A stretch of DNA of 64,000 bases from JABSSA01 sp039984715 (GCA_039984715.1 JBDWUA010000018.1:124001-188000), one strand, 5' to 3'. Shown: positions 26,696 to 36,387, counted from the first letter of the stretch. Program-made: numbers and translations. The notes: generated from the letters alone by a model not told the origin.

Positions 26696-27838
26696 ATGAA
26701 GGTTGGCGAAACTATCTATCTCGACTATCAAGCCGCGACGCCGGTTGATGAGCGTGTATTACGTGTGTTGCATGACGCTTCGGTCACGCTTTTTGCCAAT
26801 CCTCACGCAGCCGATCATTTCCTCGGGTGGCGTGCTGCAGCTGCCATCGAAAAGTCTGCGGATCAGGTCGGAAATCTCTTTGGATTACAAGGTGATGATG
26901 TGATTTTTACCTCTGGCGCTAGCGAAGCAAACACGATGATGTTTCGTACGGCACAAGCGGTTTCGGAGCGCACTCAGAAAACAGAACTATTGATAGGAGC
27001 CGCAGATCACGGATCAGTTCTGAAAGAGGCAGAACATTGTAATCTGCGCGTCCACCGCATTACGCTTGATGGTCGGGGTGCGCCAGACCCAGAACACCTA
27101 AGAAATCTGTTAAGCAACAAAACAGCGCTTGTCTCCATCATTGGCGTGAACAATGAAAACGGTGCAATTGCCGATCTCAAGGCAATTTCAGATATCTGCC
27201 GAGCGAATAACACGTTACTTCATGTCGACCTTACGCAGGCTCCACTTGCGATGGATGTTGACCTGCTTGAGCTCGACATCAGTTTAGTCACGATTTCGGC
27301 TCACAAGTTATATGGTCCAAAGGGTGTCGGCGCATTACTGACAGCCCCCGGGGTATCGGATTTGGTCAGGCCTGTGATCATTGGTGCCGGTCAGCAAGGG
27401 GGCCTACGTGGTGGCACCATGACGACAGAGTTGATCGTTGGCTTTGGCGAGGCATGCCGTATCCTTCAAGAGATTGGTTCGGAAGAGCGTACTCGCGTTG
27501 GCCGCATCCGAGACTCTTTCGTCCAAGACCTTGAGCAAAGTCAGCTCGCAAATCTAATAGGGTCGTTGGAACAGCGGCACCCCGGAAATGCACTCATGCG
27601 ATTTACGGGCAAAGACGCGTCCGATTTACTTGGGCGTCTACAGCCTCGAATTGCTGCTTCAACCCAGTCTGCTTGTTCATCAAAGTCGATTGAGTCGTCA
27701 CACGTTTTGGTAGCAATGGGGCTCGATCGTCAAGCAGCGTCAGAGTGCATACGTTTCAGTTTTGGGAGGTACTCGACTGCGCAACAAGCGACAGAAGCCG
27801 TGGATATTTTGTCGTCGATCTTGGGTTCGTGTGACTGA
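26696..27838 (+). CDS. sspA: Cysteine desulfurase (SspA/DndA type)
   Basis: A class V PLP aminotransferase-fold enzyme of 380 residues that takes sulfur from cysteine as a persulfide. Visible marks are the N-terminal YLDYQAATPVD, the PLP lysine in SAHKLYGPKGVG and the catalytic Cys (about residue 327) in STQSACSSKS on the mobile loop. The start at 26696 has GAGG upstream; a longer start would overlap the operators. It is divergent from sspBCD and would supply sulfur to SspD. It could instead be a housekeeping NifS/IscS homologue, but the context argues against that. Confidence 0.88.
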   Translation: MKVGETIYLDYQAATPVDERVLRVLHDASVTLFANPHAADHFLGWRAAAAIEKSADQVGNLFGLQGDDVIFTSGASEANTMMFRTAQAVSERTQKTELLIGAADHGSVLKEAEHCNLRVHRITLDGRGAPDPEHLRNLLSNKTALVSIIGVNNENGAIADLKAISDICRANNTLLHVDLTQAPLAMDVDLLELDISLVTISAHKLYGPKGVGALLTAPGVSDLVRPVIIGAGQQGGLRGGTMTTELIVGFGEACRILQEIGSEERTRVGRIRDSFVQDLEQSQLANLIGSLEQRHPGNALMRFTGKDASDLLGRLQPRIAASTQSACSSKSIESSHVLVAMGLDRQAASECIRFSFGRYSTAQQATEAVDILSSILGSCD

Positions 27839-27977
27839 TCGCAAGCCGAGTTCGCTGTCGCATCCAATGGCGATCATTGCAGCTTCTACACGCGACACGG
27901 CAAGGAAGTCATTGAACACCAGAACCGTCTCAACGAATATGATAAATAGTACTCGAGATGCTTAGAAGGACGCCACG

Positions 27978-29024
27978 ATGAATGTTTCGAAAGAGGCCTA
28001 CGAGCAGAATTATCAGCAGTTTCGATCCCTAAACCAGATCATGTGGCAAATCCCAGTTTTGGCCATGACACTGACTGGAGGGCTTTGGTTTGGTGTCTCG
28101 ACAATCAACGATAATGCCATGTTGGTGACAATCCTTCTCCTGACTGCCGTCATGGGTAATATCATGCTATGCGGTGTTCTTGTCCGATTCAGGCATGTGA
28201 TGGGATGCTATCTCGACTGGTTAAAGTCAGCGGACGCTGCTGGATTTGTAGACGCTAGTTTGATGCCGGAGGGTGCTACAAAACTGGAGGTTTTCTGCAA
28301 TAAGGATAAAAAAGTTCACACTTTGTTCCTATTTATGCTAGGATGGGCAGCGGTTTGCAGCGTGGTAGTTCTGGCCGGATTTTGGAATGAAAAACTGGGA
28401 TTGATAAGATTGAGTAGCAGCAACCCATCATTGAAATTCTACGACGAGCATGCTCTCGCTTTGGCCGATAGCTACGAGTCTGTGGCATTCGAAAACGCTT
28501 ACCCGTTTTTGGCAAATACGTTTGCGGCAACGACTTTGCCTTTAGCTGTGCTAGACATCGGGGCTGGTACTGGCCGTGATGCAGCTTGGATTTCCGCCAA
28601 TGGCCATAACGTGACTGCAGTTGAGCCATCCACGTCCATGCTGACGATCGCGCAAAGCTTGCATCCGTCCGATCATATCAATTGGGTAAGAGACGATCTT
28701 CCTCAGTTGGAACGCTTGGAGACTGCAACCAATGAATTTGATTTCATTCTGTTGAACGCAGTGTGGATGCATATCTTACCGAAAGATAGGGCCGCATCAT
28801 TCCAACGTCTCAAAGGACTCCTAAGGCCTGATGGATCTATCTTTGTGTCTTTGCGGCTTGGTCCCGTCAATGCAGACCGGGGCATGTTTGAGATTTCTAG
28901 TGCCCAGTTTGTACTAGATGCAAAAGAAGCGGGTTTCGACGTTACTCCGCGCGGAGATTTTGAAGACTTGTTGGGGCGTGCGGAAGTTAGCTGGAAGATA
29001 TTTGAGCTGAGGCAATCCAGCTGA
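27978..29024 (+). CDS. Membrane-anchored class I methyltransferase
   Basis: A 348-residue protein. The N-terminal 140 residues hold three predicted membrane helices (about 22-40, 47-69, 114-135) with a short charged loop between the second and third. The lead-in YEQNYQQFRSLNQIMWQIP is amphipathic. The C-terminal half is a Rossmann methyltransferase with motif I VLDIGAGTGRDAAW (193-200 core), VTAVEPS and LLNAVWMHI. The N-terminal part resembles small membrane domains seen beside defence genes (SLATT-like), fused here to an enzyme. It follows sspA by 139 bp and may share its transcript. The substrate is unknown. Confidence 0.65.
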   Translation: MNVSKEAYEQNYQQFRSLNQIMWQIPVLAMTLTGGLWFGVSTINDNAMLVTILLLTAVMGNIMLCGVLVRFRHVMGCYLDWLKSADAAGFVDASLMPEGATKLEVFCNKDKKVHTLFLFMLGWAAVCSVVVLAGFWNEKLGLIRLSSSNPSLKFYDEHALALADSYESVAFENAYPFLANTFAATTLPLAVLDIGAGTGRDAAWISANGHNVTAVEPSTSMLTIAQSLHPSDHINWVRDDLPQLERLETATNEFDFILLNAVWMHILPKDRAASFQRLKGLLRPDGSIFVSLRLGPVNADRGMFEISSAQFVLDAKEAGFDVTPRGDFEDLLGRAEVSWKIFELRQSS

Positions 29025-29252
29025 GCGGTGCTTACCGAAGCTGCAGCGGGACGCCCGCGCCACAACTTGCAGGTGTACATACAGACATTTTGGAGCATTA
29101 TGGGTTGAATACTAGGGCTATCGTCACCGAGTAATACTTACTCAGAGGATTTTGGGGACGATGAAGAAAAAGTTGATGCCCATGGTGGCTCAGCTCTGAT
29201 CACGGCCCTATGTCACCTCAATGTCCGTTCATGTGCCAGCCTAATTGGTATT

Positions 29253-29792
29253 CTAACTGACGACGCCAAAACCTAGAAATTCAGCTGGTACGTTGTCTGC
29301 CAACCAAACACCGTTGTCAGCGCGATAGAATTTATATCCCGCTTCGTGCATCGCAATGCAGTCGATACGAAGAACTGTTGGCCTGCCATGTCTTTGACCA
29401 ACCCGTTCTGCCGTGGTGGGGTCAGTCGACAAATGAACCTGCTGACGTTTCCCCGGAATGATCCCTTGCTTAAAAATCTCATCGAGTGTTGCGCTTGCCG
29501 TACCATGGCACAGCTCACTTGGGGGTACTTGGGGCTCGAGGCCTAGATTGACCTTAACCGAGTGTCCCTGTGCAGCGCGAATTTTTTGGCCGTCTTCAGA
29601 GATGGTGAACCGTTTTTTGTCGTTTGTCGCAACAATCTGTTCGAGTTCTAGACGTGAGATTTTGCGCCCAGCCTTTTTCATTTTCCTCAACAAATCAGCA
29701 ATCTGAGCCCAACCGTGTTCGTCAAGTTGGAGATCAATTTCTTCCGGCTTGTGCCGGAGGACGAGTGATAAGAATTTGCTTTCTTTACTCAT
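29253..29792 (-). CDS. kptA: RNA 2'-phosphotransferase (KptA/Tpt1 family)
   Basis: This family moves a 2'-phosphate from RNA onto NAD, releasing ADP-ribose 1''-2'' cyclic phosphate. The 179-residue protein has the full family pattern: SKFLSLVLRHKPE, the winged-helix DEHGWAQIADLL, CHGT, HLSTDP and RPTVLRIDC, which carry the Arg-His-Arg-Arg active-site residues. Bacterial homologues have no tRNA splicing partner; repair or reversal of RNA 2'-phosphates or NAD-dependent roles are proposed. It lies alone on the minus strand between the Ssp locus and the Tn7-like element. Confidence 0.9.
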   Translation of the reverse strand: MSKESKFLSLVLRHKPEEIDLQLDEHGWAQIADLLRKMKKAGRKISRLELEQIVATNDKKRFTISEDGQKIRAAQGHSVKVNLGLEPQVPPSELCHGTASATLDEIFKQGIIPGKRQQVHLSTDPTTAERVGQRHGRPTVLRIDCIAMHEAGYKFYRADNGVWLADNVPAEFLGFGVVS

Positions 29793-30235
29793 GGAACCAT
29801 CCAGAAATTTCCTAGTTTTCGCCCGTAGCGAAATTCGGATGAGGAGCAGAGGTTACTCTGTCAAAGCTGGCAACGCCGCTCGCAATAGCAAACATTACTG
29901 TATTTTGAGGTCATGCAGCTAGTCAGTTCGTGTCGGTATCCGTAACACGCCCCATCAATCAAAGGAAGCAGTTTGAGCGAAGTGGTCGAGTACGTGACAC
30001 AACATCTAGAGCAAAACTAATTTTATCCGGGTCGTACGTCACGGTGCATTGATCTCAAACGACTTTTTCGTTGAATTGCTAACACATGCGTTAACAACCT
30101 GATGTTAGCATTTAACTCACTGTTTCTGCTGAACGATTTTACTTCCCACAAGATTCTACAAGACCTATCAATTAGGTGTGTTCACAAGCCCGGTGATTCG
30201 TTTTCGGTCTTTTCTTGAAGGGAGCAATAGATCGT
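29793..30235. promoter_or_regulatory. Intergenic region with GCTAACA/TGTTAGC inverted repeat
   Basis: About 440 bp with no gene, AT-richer than its surroundings. It holds an inverted repeat GCTAACA (30078-30084) and TGTTAGC (30103-30109) around a GTTAAC palindrome. This would suit an operator for the Ner-like regulator that starts at 30236. The region may also hold the left end of the Tn7-like element, but I could not pick out a clear set of TnsB-binding repeats. Confidence 0.4.
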
Positions 30236-30478
30236 ATGATACTAGATTTAGAGCTGCACGATGACATCCGCTATCGCTTGAAAAAGCGGGGTGTTACGCT
30301 GTCTCAGATATCTCGTGAACTTAAGAAATCGCCAAGCACGGTTACTGCTGTTTGTCAGGGGCGTGTCAAATCTGACCTTATTCAACGGGCGATCTGCAAG
30401 CACCTTGGGAAAGACCATCCGTCAGAGATTTGGCCGGATCGTTACCCCGAGCTGATCGCCAAACAGGAGGACAAGTAA
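30236..30478 (+). CDS. Ner/Nlp-type HTH transcriptional regulator
   Basis: An 80-residue protein with one helix-turn-helix (RYRLKKRGVTLSQISRELKKSPSTVTAVCQG) and the family's C-terminal SEIWPDRYP. Such small proteins regulate Mu-like and Tn7-like elements. The ATG at 30236 has GAAGGGAG about 11 nt upstream; a TTG at 30215 is an alternative start. It lies before tnsA and is followed by a hairpin terminator, so it probably has its own transcript and controls the element. Confidence 0.75.
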   Translation: MILDLELHDDIRYRLKKRGVTLSQISRELKKSPSTVTAVCQGRVKSDLIQRAICKHLGKDHPSEIWPDRYPELIAKQEDK

Positions 30479-30497
30479 ATGTCGAGCCCACAATAAA

Positions 30498-30527
30498 AAA
30501 GAGCTGAGGGTTGCACCCCTCAACTCT
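30498..30527 (+). terminator. Hairpin terminator after the Ner-like gene
   Basis: A 12-bp stem (AAGAGCTGAGGG / CCCTCAACTCTT, one mismatch) with a short loop, 20 bp after the stop. It is A-rich on the left and only weakly T-rich on the right (TCTTCTTATCT). Confidence 0.55.
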
Positions 30528-30691
30528 TCTTATCTCAGGTATCAAAGACACCCTCTATCCTTACCCTTTGATCCCTGTTTTCGAGAAAAAAGTCAAGTGT
30601 TTGGCGTGAGAGATCTCTCGCCAAACCAATAATTCTGACCAATCGAAAGGGTGATCATGACCTACATGATACACGCTAACCGCGCGAGCGT

Positions 30692-31423
30692 ATGTACTTG
30701 CGCGCATACCGCACACACCAGCAAAATTGGGGTGTCGCAATGATGGTGCTCGAACAAAAGGGTTTTATCGTTCCAGGCCCTTCCAGAAGTTCACGGAAAA
30801 TCAATTGGCGATCTAGAGCAAGTTGCCGTGGGACGCTGGTGCTATCGTTGAGCAGTCGACAGCAAGTTGTCGTCTACGAAAGCTTGCTCGAACTGATGTG
30901 CATTTTACTGATCAGTTCCCGAGGCGATCTGGCCGATGTTTGGGACCAACCTGAACCAATACGGTTTTCTCTTCCTGATGGCAGCCGTCACGAACATACG
31001 TTCGACTATCGTGTGACATTGGCTGACGGGCTTCGGTATGCCGTCGCCATCAAGCCCATCCATCATGTCGAAAAATACGATTTCGATCTGAAGTTGGGTT
31101 ATTTCCGCGCTGCATTGCCAGATTCTTTCGCTGCGGAAGTCATTCTAATGAGCGAAGCAGTTTTTACACGGGCGCAAGCGCTCAATGCTCAACGCTACCA
31201 CGAGTTTACAAAGAAGCCAGACAAGGACGCGGACGACCATATTGTGCGTGTTGCTCACGAACAGCGTGAACCCATGGTTCTGGAGGAGTTAATCGGAATA
31301 AGTGGCCTCGGTGGTCGCGGTTTTCGAGCTGGCTTCCGCGCCATAATCGAAGGAAAACTTAAGCCGCTATCTCATGGAAAAATCGGGCTGCAGACCATGG
31401 TGTCTTCAGAGGTGCCAATATGA
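30692..31423 (+). CDS. TnsA-like transposon endonuclease
   Basis: A 243-residue protein with a PD-(D/E)XK nuclease core. The catalytic set appears as Glu in VVYESLLE, Asp in HTFDYRV and Lys in YAVAIKP, matching TnsA, which cuts the 5' ends of Tn7-like elements. The C-terminal part is helical. The stop overlaps the tnsB start by 4 bp (ATGA), the usual tnsAB arrangement. The reading frame is intact, although the rest of the element is damaged. Confidence 0.72.
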   Translation: MYLRAYRTHQQNWGVAMMVLEQKGFIVPGPSRSSRKINWRSRASCRGTLVLSLSSRQQVVVYESLLELMCILLISSRGDLADVWDQPEPIRFSLPDGSRHEHTFDYRVTLADGLRYAVAIKPIHHVEKYDFDLKLGYFRAALPDSFAAEVILMSEAVFTRAQALNAQRYHEFTKKPDKDADDHIVRVAHEQREPMVLEELIGISGLGGRGFRAGFRAIIEGKLKPLSHGKIGLQTMVSSEVPI

Positions 31424-33550
31424 TTTTCAACTATGAGCCCACAGACACATTCCTCATCTACGGTGAAGCGCACTGGTGTTCGTATCAAAACGACACTCTT
31501 TGTATCTTCGAGCCCAAAGAGAAGGGTGCAGGCCCACCGAAGACATTTAGCCGAAAGGAGATTGGCTTTCTGAGGGGAAGCAATCACTGGCGTTACGTTC
31601 CGGGACCCCGAACATATGAGCGCCTGAAAAAGGCAGCAAAATCGGGAAGCAAAGCTCTGCAAGACGCGCACCCTGAAGATCAGGACGCAGCATTATTCGC
31701 CTATATGGAATGTATGAACTTGGAAGCGTTTCGCAACGCTGGTGCAATCTCGCTAACCGTCAAGAGTCTAAAATCGAAATGGAACGAGATCGTCGGCGCA
31801 TTCCTTGAACAAGAGGCAACGCGGAACCTTGGTACTGGCCCACGTCGTGGCGGGAGCAAGCTACCAGAACAGAGAAAACCACATGCAGCCTCAACGCTGC
31901 TAAAACTTTACCGCCGGCTTCGCCAAAGTAACTATGATCCAGGAGTTTTGGTTCCGCACTATCGAACTGGGAAGGAACGAAGTCTAGGGTTTTGCGATCA
32001 GACCGAAGACTTCATCAGGCGTTTCGTCAAAGCATCTATCAATAGAGAAGATCCCTATGCGAACGCCATCGCCAAGGACACTCGCGATGCGCTTGTCGCA
32101 GAGAATGAGCGTCGTTCCAAAAATGGGGAGAAGCTATTAGGTGTCCCAAGCGTGCGCACGATTGAAAGGCGTATAGAGTGGCTCGACCCCTTTGAAGTGG
32201 CAGTTCTTCGTCATGGTATCGATAAAGCACGAATGGATCATGCGGTTTCGTCTGGTGGCCTTGATCTTTTGTATCCTCTCGAGCGGGTCGAAATCGACGA
32301 ATGGGAAGGTGATGTTCGGGTAAAATTCAAGCAGTTGGGAATTTGGGAATCGCTTCCTCAGGACATCCGAAATGACATCCCCGATGGCCGTAAATGGATT
32401 TATGTAGCGATCGACTGCGCGACGCGCTGTATCCTGGCGATGTCTGTCTGCTCCCAGCCCAATAGCGACGCGGCACGACGAATATTGGGGCAAATTGTTA
32501 AGGACAAGACAGATCTCGCCCGGTTGGCGGGGGCGGAAGGAACATGGGATTTCTTCGGAACCCCACATCTCATTTGCACAGATACTGGCTCCGCGTTTCG
32601 GTCTAACATGTTTATACTTGCAGTGAACACTGCTTGGGTCCATCATCCTGTTCCCGCCAGTGAAAATTCCAGAGCTTAGAAGCCGTGTCGAACGCTTGTT
32701 TGGCACCATGGCACGAATAATTATGCCACTGTTGCCTGGTCGTACGTTCAGCAATCCTATCGGACGAGGCGACTATCCATCCGAAGAACGCACGGTTCTG
32801 ACAGATGACGACCTAACGCGCATTTTGACGATTTGGATTGTTGATCACTATCACCAACAACCGCACCGTGGCCTTCCGGGCGCGCAATCACCCGCAAGTC
32901 GATGGAAAGAACTGGTCAACAAATATGATGTCACCGAGCCGCCTGATTTGAATACGCGCCGGGTGGCGCTCGGTTACGAGTTTGTTCGAATCCCCTCCAA
33001 ACAGGGCGTCGTATTGTTCTCCAATCATTACGATTGCAAAGAGCTGATGAAGTATCGGCAGATCCACAAAGGCAAACCTGTACGCATTCGAATTGATCCA
33101 GACAACATTGGCGCTGTTTCGGTGGAAATAGATCGGGTTTGGCACCAAGCGAATGCGTTGAACGGTGAGGAAATCGAAGGTCTTTCAATGGATCATTGGA
33201 CGCGTGTTGTGCGCGAGTTACGCCAACGTAACTCAGCTGAGGCTGAACTCACGTTACCGCAGAGAAACAGGGCAATCCAGAAAGTACGAAAGATCGTCGA
33301 TGATGCGCGTGATCTCGGTGGGCTGGTTGACCCAGAATATACCGCTGAGCGTCTTGAGTATTTGGCAAATAATCTTTGCGCGCGCTTGATTTTTAATCAT
33401 CCTGACACACCGCCTATGAGCGATGAAGATGTGCCGTTTGGTCGCAAGATCGAACCAATTTATCCGACAGAACCGGACATTCACTCCCCAGTTACTGAGC
33501 AAATACAGCCCAATTCTGGCGATGAAGAAGAATGGAAACTGGAGGAATGA
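31420..33550 (+). pseudogene. TnsB-like DDE transposase, frameshifted
   Basis: The gene is split over two frames. The first part (31420 to the stop at 32677-32679) has the transposase core with D293 (VEIDEWEGD) and D387 (ICTDTGSAF). The second part, in the next frame to 33550, begins RSRVERLFGT with the third catalytic residue (Glu), then a Mu-C-like beta-barrel region. The break is at an A-run (32663-32666). With one A fewer, the frame reads ASEIPELRSRVERLF without interruption. So a single-base insertion inactivates it, unless it is a sequence error or is bypassed by slippage. The end overlaps tnsC by 4 bp. Confidence 0.8.
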
Positions 33551-34011
33551 CCATGACCAATGCAGGGCAACTTTCACCCGAACTTGAAATTCTTCTCGTT
33601 CGCTTGCGGAACCGTTTTGTTCCTCGTCATTGTTACAATGATTTTGCGGCCACTATGTCAAATTTTGAAGCGCGCAGGCGTGCTGAAATCGCGGAAGGGC
33701 TCAATCCGGAGGCTCGTGGGATTGCGGTCATAGGAAATTCGGGAAGTGGGAAGAGCAAAGGCGTCGAGCATTTTCTAGCGAAGCACGAGACTCTGTCCCT
33801 ACTATCCGAAGACTGCGAAACCGCAGATGCCGCCAGCTTTGTGGTGCCATCACCTGCTTCATTGAAAAAGGTTGGCTACTCATGCTTGGCCGGACTGGGA
33901 TATCCTCTTTCCCGAGACCGCTCTGCCGGTATTATTTGGGGGTTGGTACAGGAACACTTGAACGAGCTCGGGGTTAAGGGAGAGTTAACCACCTGCAACG
34001 CGGCTGCCTGA
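33547..34011 (+). pseudogene. TnsC-like AAA ATPase, truncated
   Basis: The N-terminal 154 residues of a TnsC/TniB-type ATPase, which normally joins target choice to the transposase. Walker A is GNSGSGKS (63-70). The family-like sequence runs to about GELTTCN and then stops. The Walker B, sensor and C-terminal parts are missing; family members have 300 or more residues. The start overlaps the tnsB stop (ATGA) after GGAGG. No TniQ follows. The element is therefore not autonomous. Confidence 0.72.
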
Positions 34012-34308
34012 ACGGGTCACGCCCGGCCTCGCACACCATCGGCCCAATCACGCTGAGAGGAACGATCACATGATACAGCGCACATTCTTCGACCTTGAGG
34101 TTATCAGCGGCAGTGGCGTGCGACCGACCGATATCACGTGCCTGCCTTCGCCGCTTTTTGGCGTGACAGTGCCGTCCGGTCGGCTCAGACCAAGGGCATT
34201 TCTGATTACCGCAGACAAAAGTCGTACCAAGACCAACTATAGCTGCACGGCTCAATACGCTAGTATTGAACGATGATACTTACTCAGGAAGATATTAAGG
34301 AGAAATCG
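34012..34308. other. Junction sequence after truncated tnsC
   Basis: About 300 bp with noticeably higher GC in its first part. ORFs exist on both strands (for example 34070-34276 plus) but none has a recognisable motif. It marks the point where tnsC is cut off, so it is probably part of the DNA that replaced the rest of the element. The ribosome-binding site of the next gene (AAGGAG) is at 34297-34302. Confidence 0.4.
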
Positions 34309-36387
34309 ATGAAATTTTCGAGATCTGTGACGATTTGCACTGCGATTTTTTGTTGGAACTTGACTGGATTGCCCGCGCGATCACAAGCAAATGAGGCGTT
34401 TGCTGTGGTGGAGTTTGCATCAAAGTATTTTCTAGAAGCTGGACAAGCACCGGACCCCACAGGACTATTAGTCAGGCAAAACAATGAATTGACAAGGAAT
34501 ATTTTAGATCGAATCTCTAATGTTGAAGACGGAATTTTACTACTAGCGCAGGATAACGACAAAACTCGCGAATTCTTCAAGTTTGCTATTTCGGGACAAT
34601 CCGACTCAGACGAAGCAAAAGCCCTAGTCGCCGTCGTTCAAGCATATTTTATTCAGGATGAAATATTCTCATCGAGCGTTTTGGCCGAAATCGACCAAGG
34701 GACCTATCCAGATCAAGATCGGCTGGATGGACTAAGAGAGGCCAGCGCACGCTATCTTCCAGATTTAGCAATCGCCAGAAGAAATACTGCGCAACGATCA
34801 GGGTTGCTTGCCTCGATCGTTACAACCTCGTTCTTCGTGGAATTGCGCGCTCGCCTTGTGTCGGGAGATGTCGGTAGATTGGACGTCATTTTTGATGAGC
34901 TTGTAGACTATCAGAGACAGCAAAATGACCCGACAGTGCAAGGTTCTCTTGCAAACATAATTCAAGAGCTAGAAACCGAAGCGTCAACCATTCGCAACGA
35001 GTCCTTCCCATTCATTTTGTCGTGCAGTTTTCACGGAGTAAACAGCGGCAACTTGATTGAGTACATCACCGTCAGCGGGTCTGAGACAACTATGTTCGTG
35101 CGTGAAGCTGTTCCATTGCCAAGAGCTATTTCAGCTTACGGTTTTGACTATGAAACGCTGATCTTACCGCCCTACTCGAGATTGACGATGGAAACTTCGC
35201 CCAGTCATGCTGCGTTGACGGGAATTGGTGATGCTGATGTGTATAGAACCCATCCTGAAAACCCTTGTATGAAGCAGCATGGCGTAGAAATGGCGGAACA
35301 GGCTTGGATAAGACTTGTACCTTGGAAAGAAGAGTGGTCGAACGCGCAAGGACGGGTCGAGGAATATAACGCCTACATTGAAGCAATTTTTCGCCTTCGA
35401 GAACTTCAAGTTTCAGTTGATAGTAACGTCTCAGCTGCCGAGCAAATAAGGGGTCGGATCGGTGAAGTTGATGACCTGATTAGCTTAGAACGGATCGTGG
35501 AAACCTTGCACATACAACGCCTTGATCAGGTCGATCTCCAAGAAAGTTTTGAGGCTGCAATGATCATTCCTCGCAATGCAGCAATTCGGAGCTTTGCTAT
35601 TGCTCTTACGGAAAGCCGACAAGCGACTGAGCGTCTCCTGAGGGCTCACGATGCTGAGCTCGCAAATGCACTATCGCAACAGGGCGACAGCCTCTTGCCG
35701 CAAGCCCTTTTGCTTTTGCAGATTGCTAGAAACGTAGTTGAAGTTGATCGGCGATATGCAGAGGCAGTGACTCGAAGAGCATCGGATCCCGTCATTGCAG
35801 AAAATGACGCCGCTTTGGCGTTAGCTGTAAAGAATAGCGTCCCAATACTTTCTGAAGAAATTTTTGATGAGCCGACGATCATGAAATTAACGCAGAACGC
35901 AATTTTGTCGGATACAATTTTTGGAGCTGCGGATGTCCGACGGCTGTTAGCAGAATATGACGCATTGGGAAATCCACAGCAACCTTCAAGCTCCGAACTG
36001 ACCCCTCACGAAGCAACGCTTTTTGTCATTGCAGAGAGGATGTATGGACGTATTGACTCGTTATCAAACTCCGTCACCGAACCAGAAATTGTCTTACAGC
36101 GAAGGAATAAGAGTTTAGAAAACGCAATCTTGAGGCCGTCGCTAACCCGTTCTTTGGGAGTCGCATTTTCTATACTCGCCCACCATCAACCGATAAGTGA
36201 CCAGCAAGACTGGAATGAGCTTGACGCTCTCAGATTGGTTCAGAACGAAATCGCTGATCGCGTTGATAAACTGTTGGAACTTCGTCAGCCTGGGTATCAG
36301 GACGTGCTCAATAGGGTTGATACATCAAAATTCTCTGATGAGTTTATGTCTGCATGTGTTGTGAGTGGTTGCTGGAAACAGCGGTAA
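34309..36387 (+). CDS. Large exported protein of unknown function
   Basis: A 692-residue protein. The start at 34309 is set by AAGGAG 7 nt upstream and by the signal peptide that follows directly (MKFSRSVTICTAIFCWNLTGLPARSQA, cleavage near residue 27). The earlier ATG at 34273 would bury the signal. The mature part is acidic and mainly alpha-helical, with few cysteines and no internal membrane helix. A central beta-rich stretch at about 235-320 (FILSCSFHGVNSG...) is flanked by helical regions. I recognise no domain. Codon use and lower GC suggest recent arrival. It stands alone, with a terminator downstream. Confidence 0.65.
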   Translation: MKFSRSVTICTAIFCWNLTGLPARSQANEAFAVVEFASKYFLEAGQAPDPTGLLVRQNNELTRNILDRISNVEDGILLLAQDNDKTREFFKFAISGQSDSDEAKALVAVVQAYFIQDEIFSSSVLAEIDQGTYPDQDRLDGLREASARYLPDLAIARRNTAQRSGLLASIVTTSFFVELRARLVSGDVGRLDVIFDELVDYQRQQNDPTVQGSLANIIQELETEASTIRNESFPFILSCSFHGVNSGNLIEYITVSGSETTMFVREAVPLPRAISAYGFDYETLILPPYSRLTMETSPSHAALTGIGDADVYRTHPENPCMKQHGVEMAEQAWIRLVPWKEEWSNAQGRVEEYNAYIEAIFRLRELQVSVDSNVSAAEQIRGRIGEVDDLISLERIVETLHIQRLDQVDLQESFEAAMIIPRNAAIRSFAIALTESRQATERLLRAHDAELANALSQQGDSLLPQALLLLQIARNVVEVDRRYAEAVTRRASDPVIAENDAALALAVKNSVPILSEEIFDEPTIMKLTQNAILSDTIFGAADVRRLLAEYDALGNPQQPSSSELTPHEATLFVIAERMYGRIDSLSNSVTEPEIVLQRRNKSLENAILRPSLTRSLGVAFSILAHHQPISDQQDWNELDALRLVQNEIADRVDKLLELRQPGYQDVLNRVDTSKFSDEFMSACVVSGCWKQR

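Noticed and set aside
32655..32680. Programmed frameshift in tnsB
   Set aside because: The A-run could slip, but TnsB families are usually one frame and the neighbouring tnsC is also broken, so mutation is the simpler reading.
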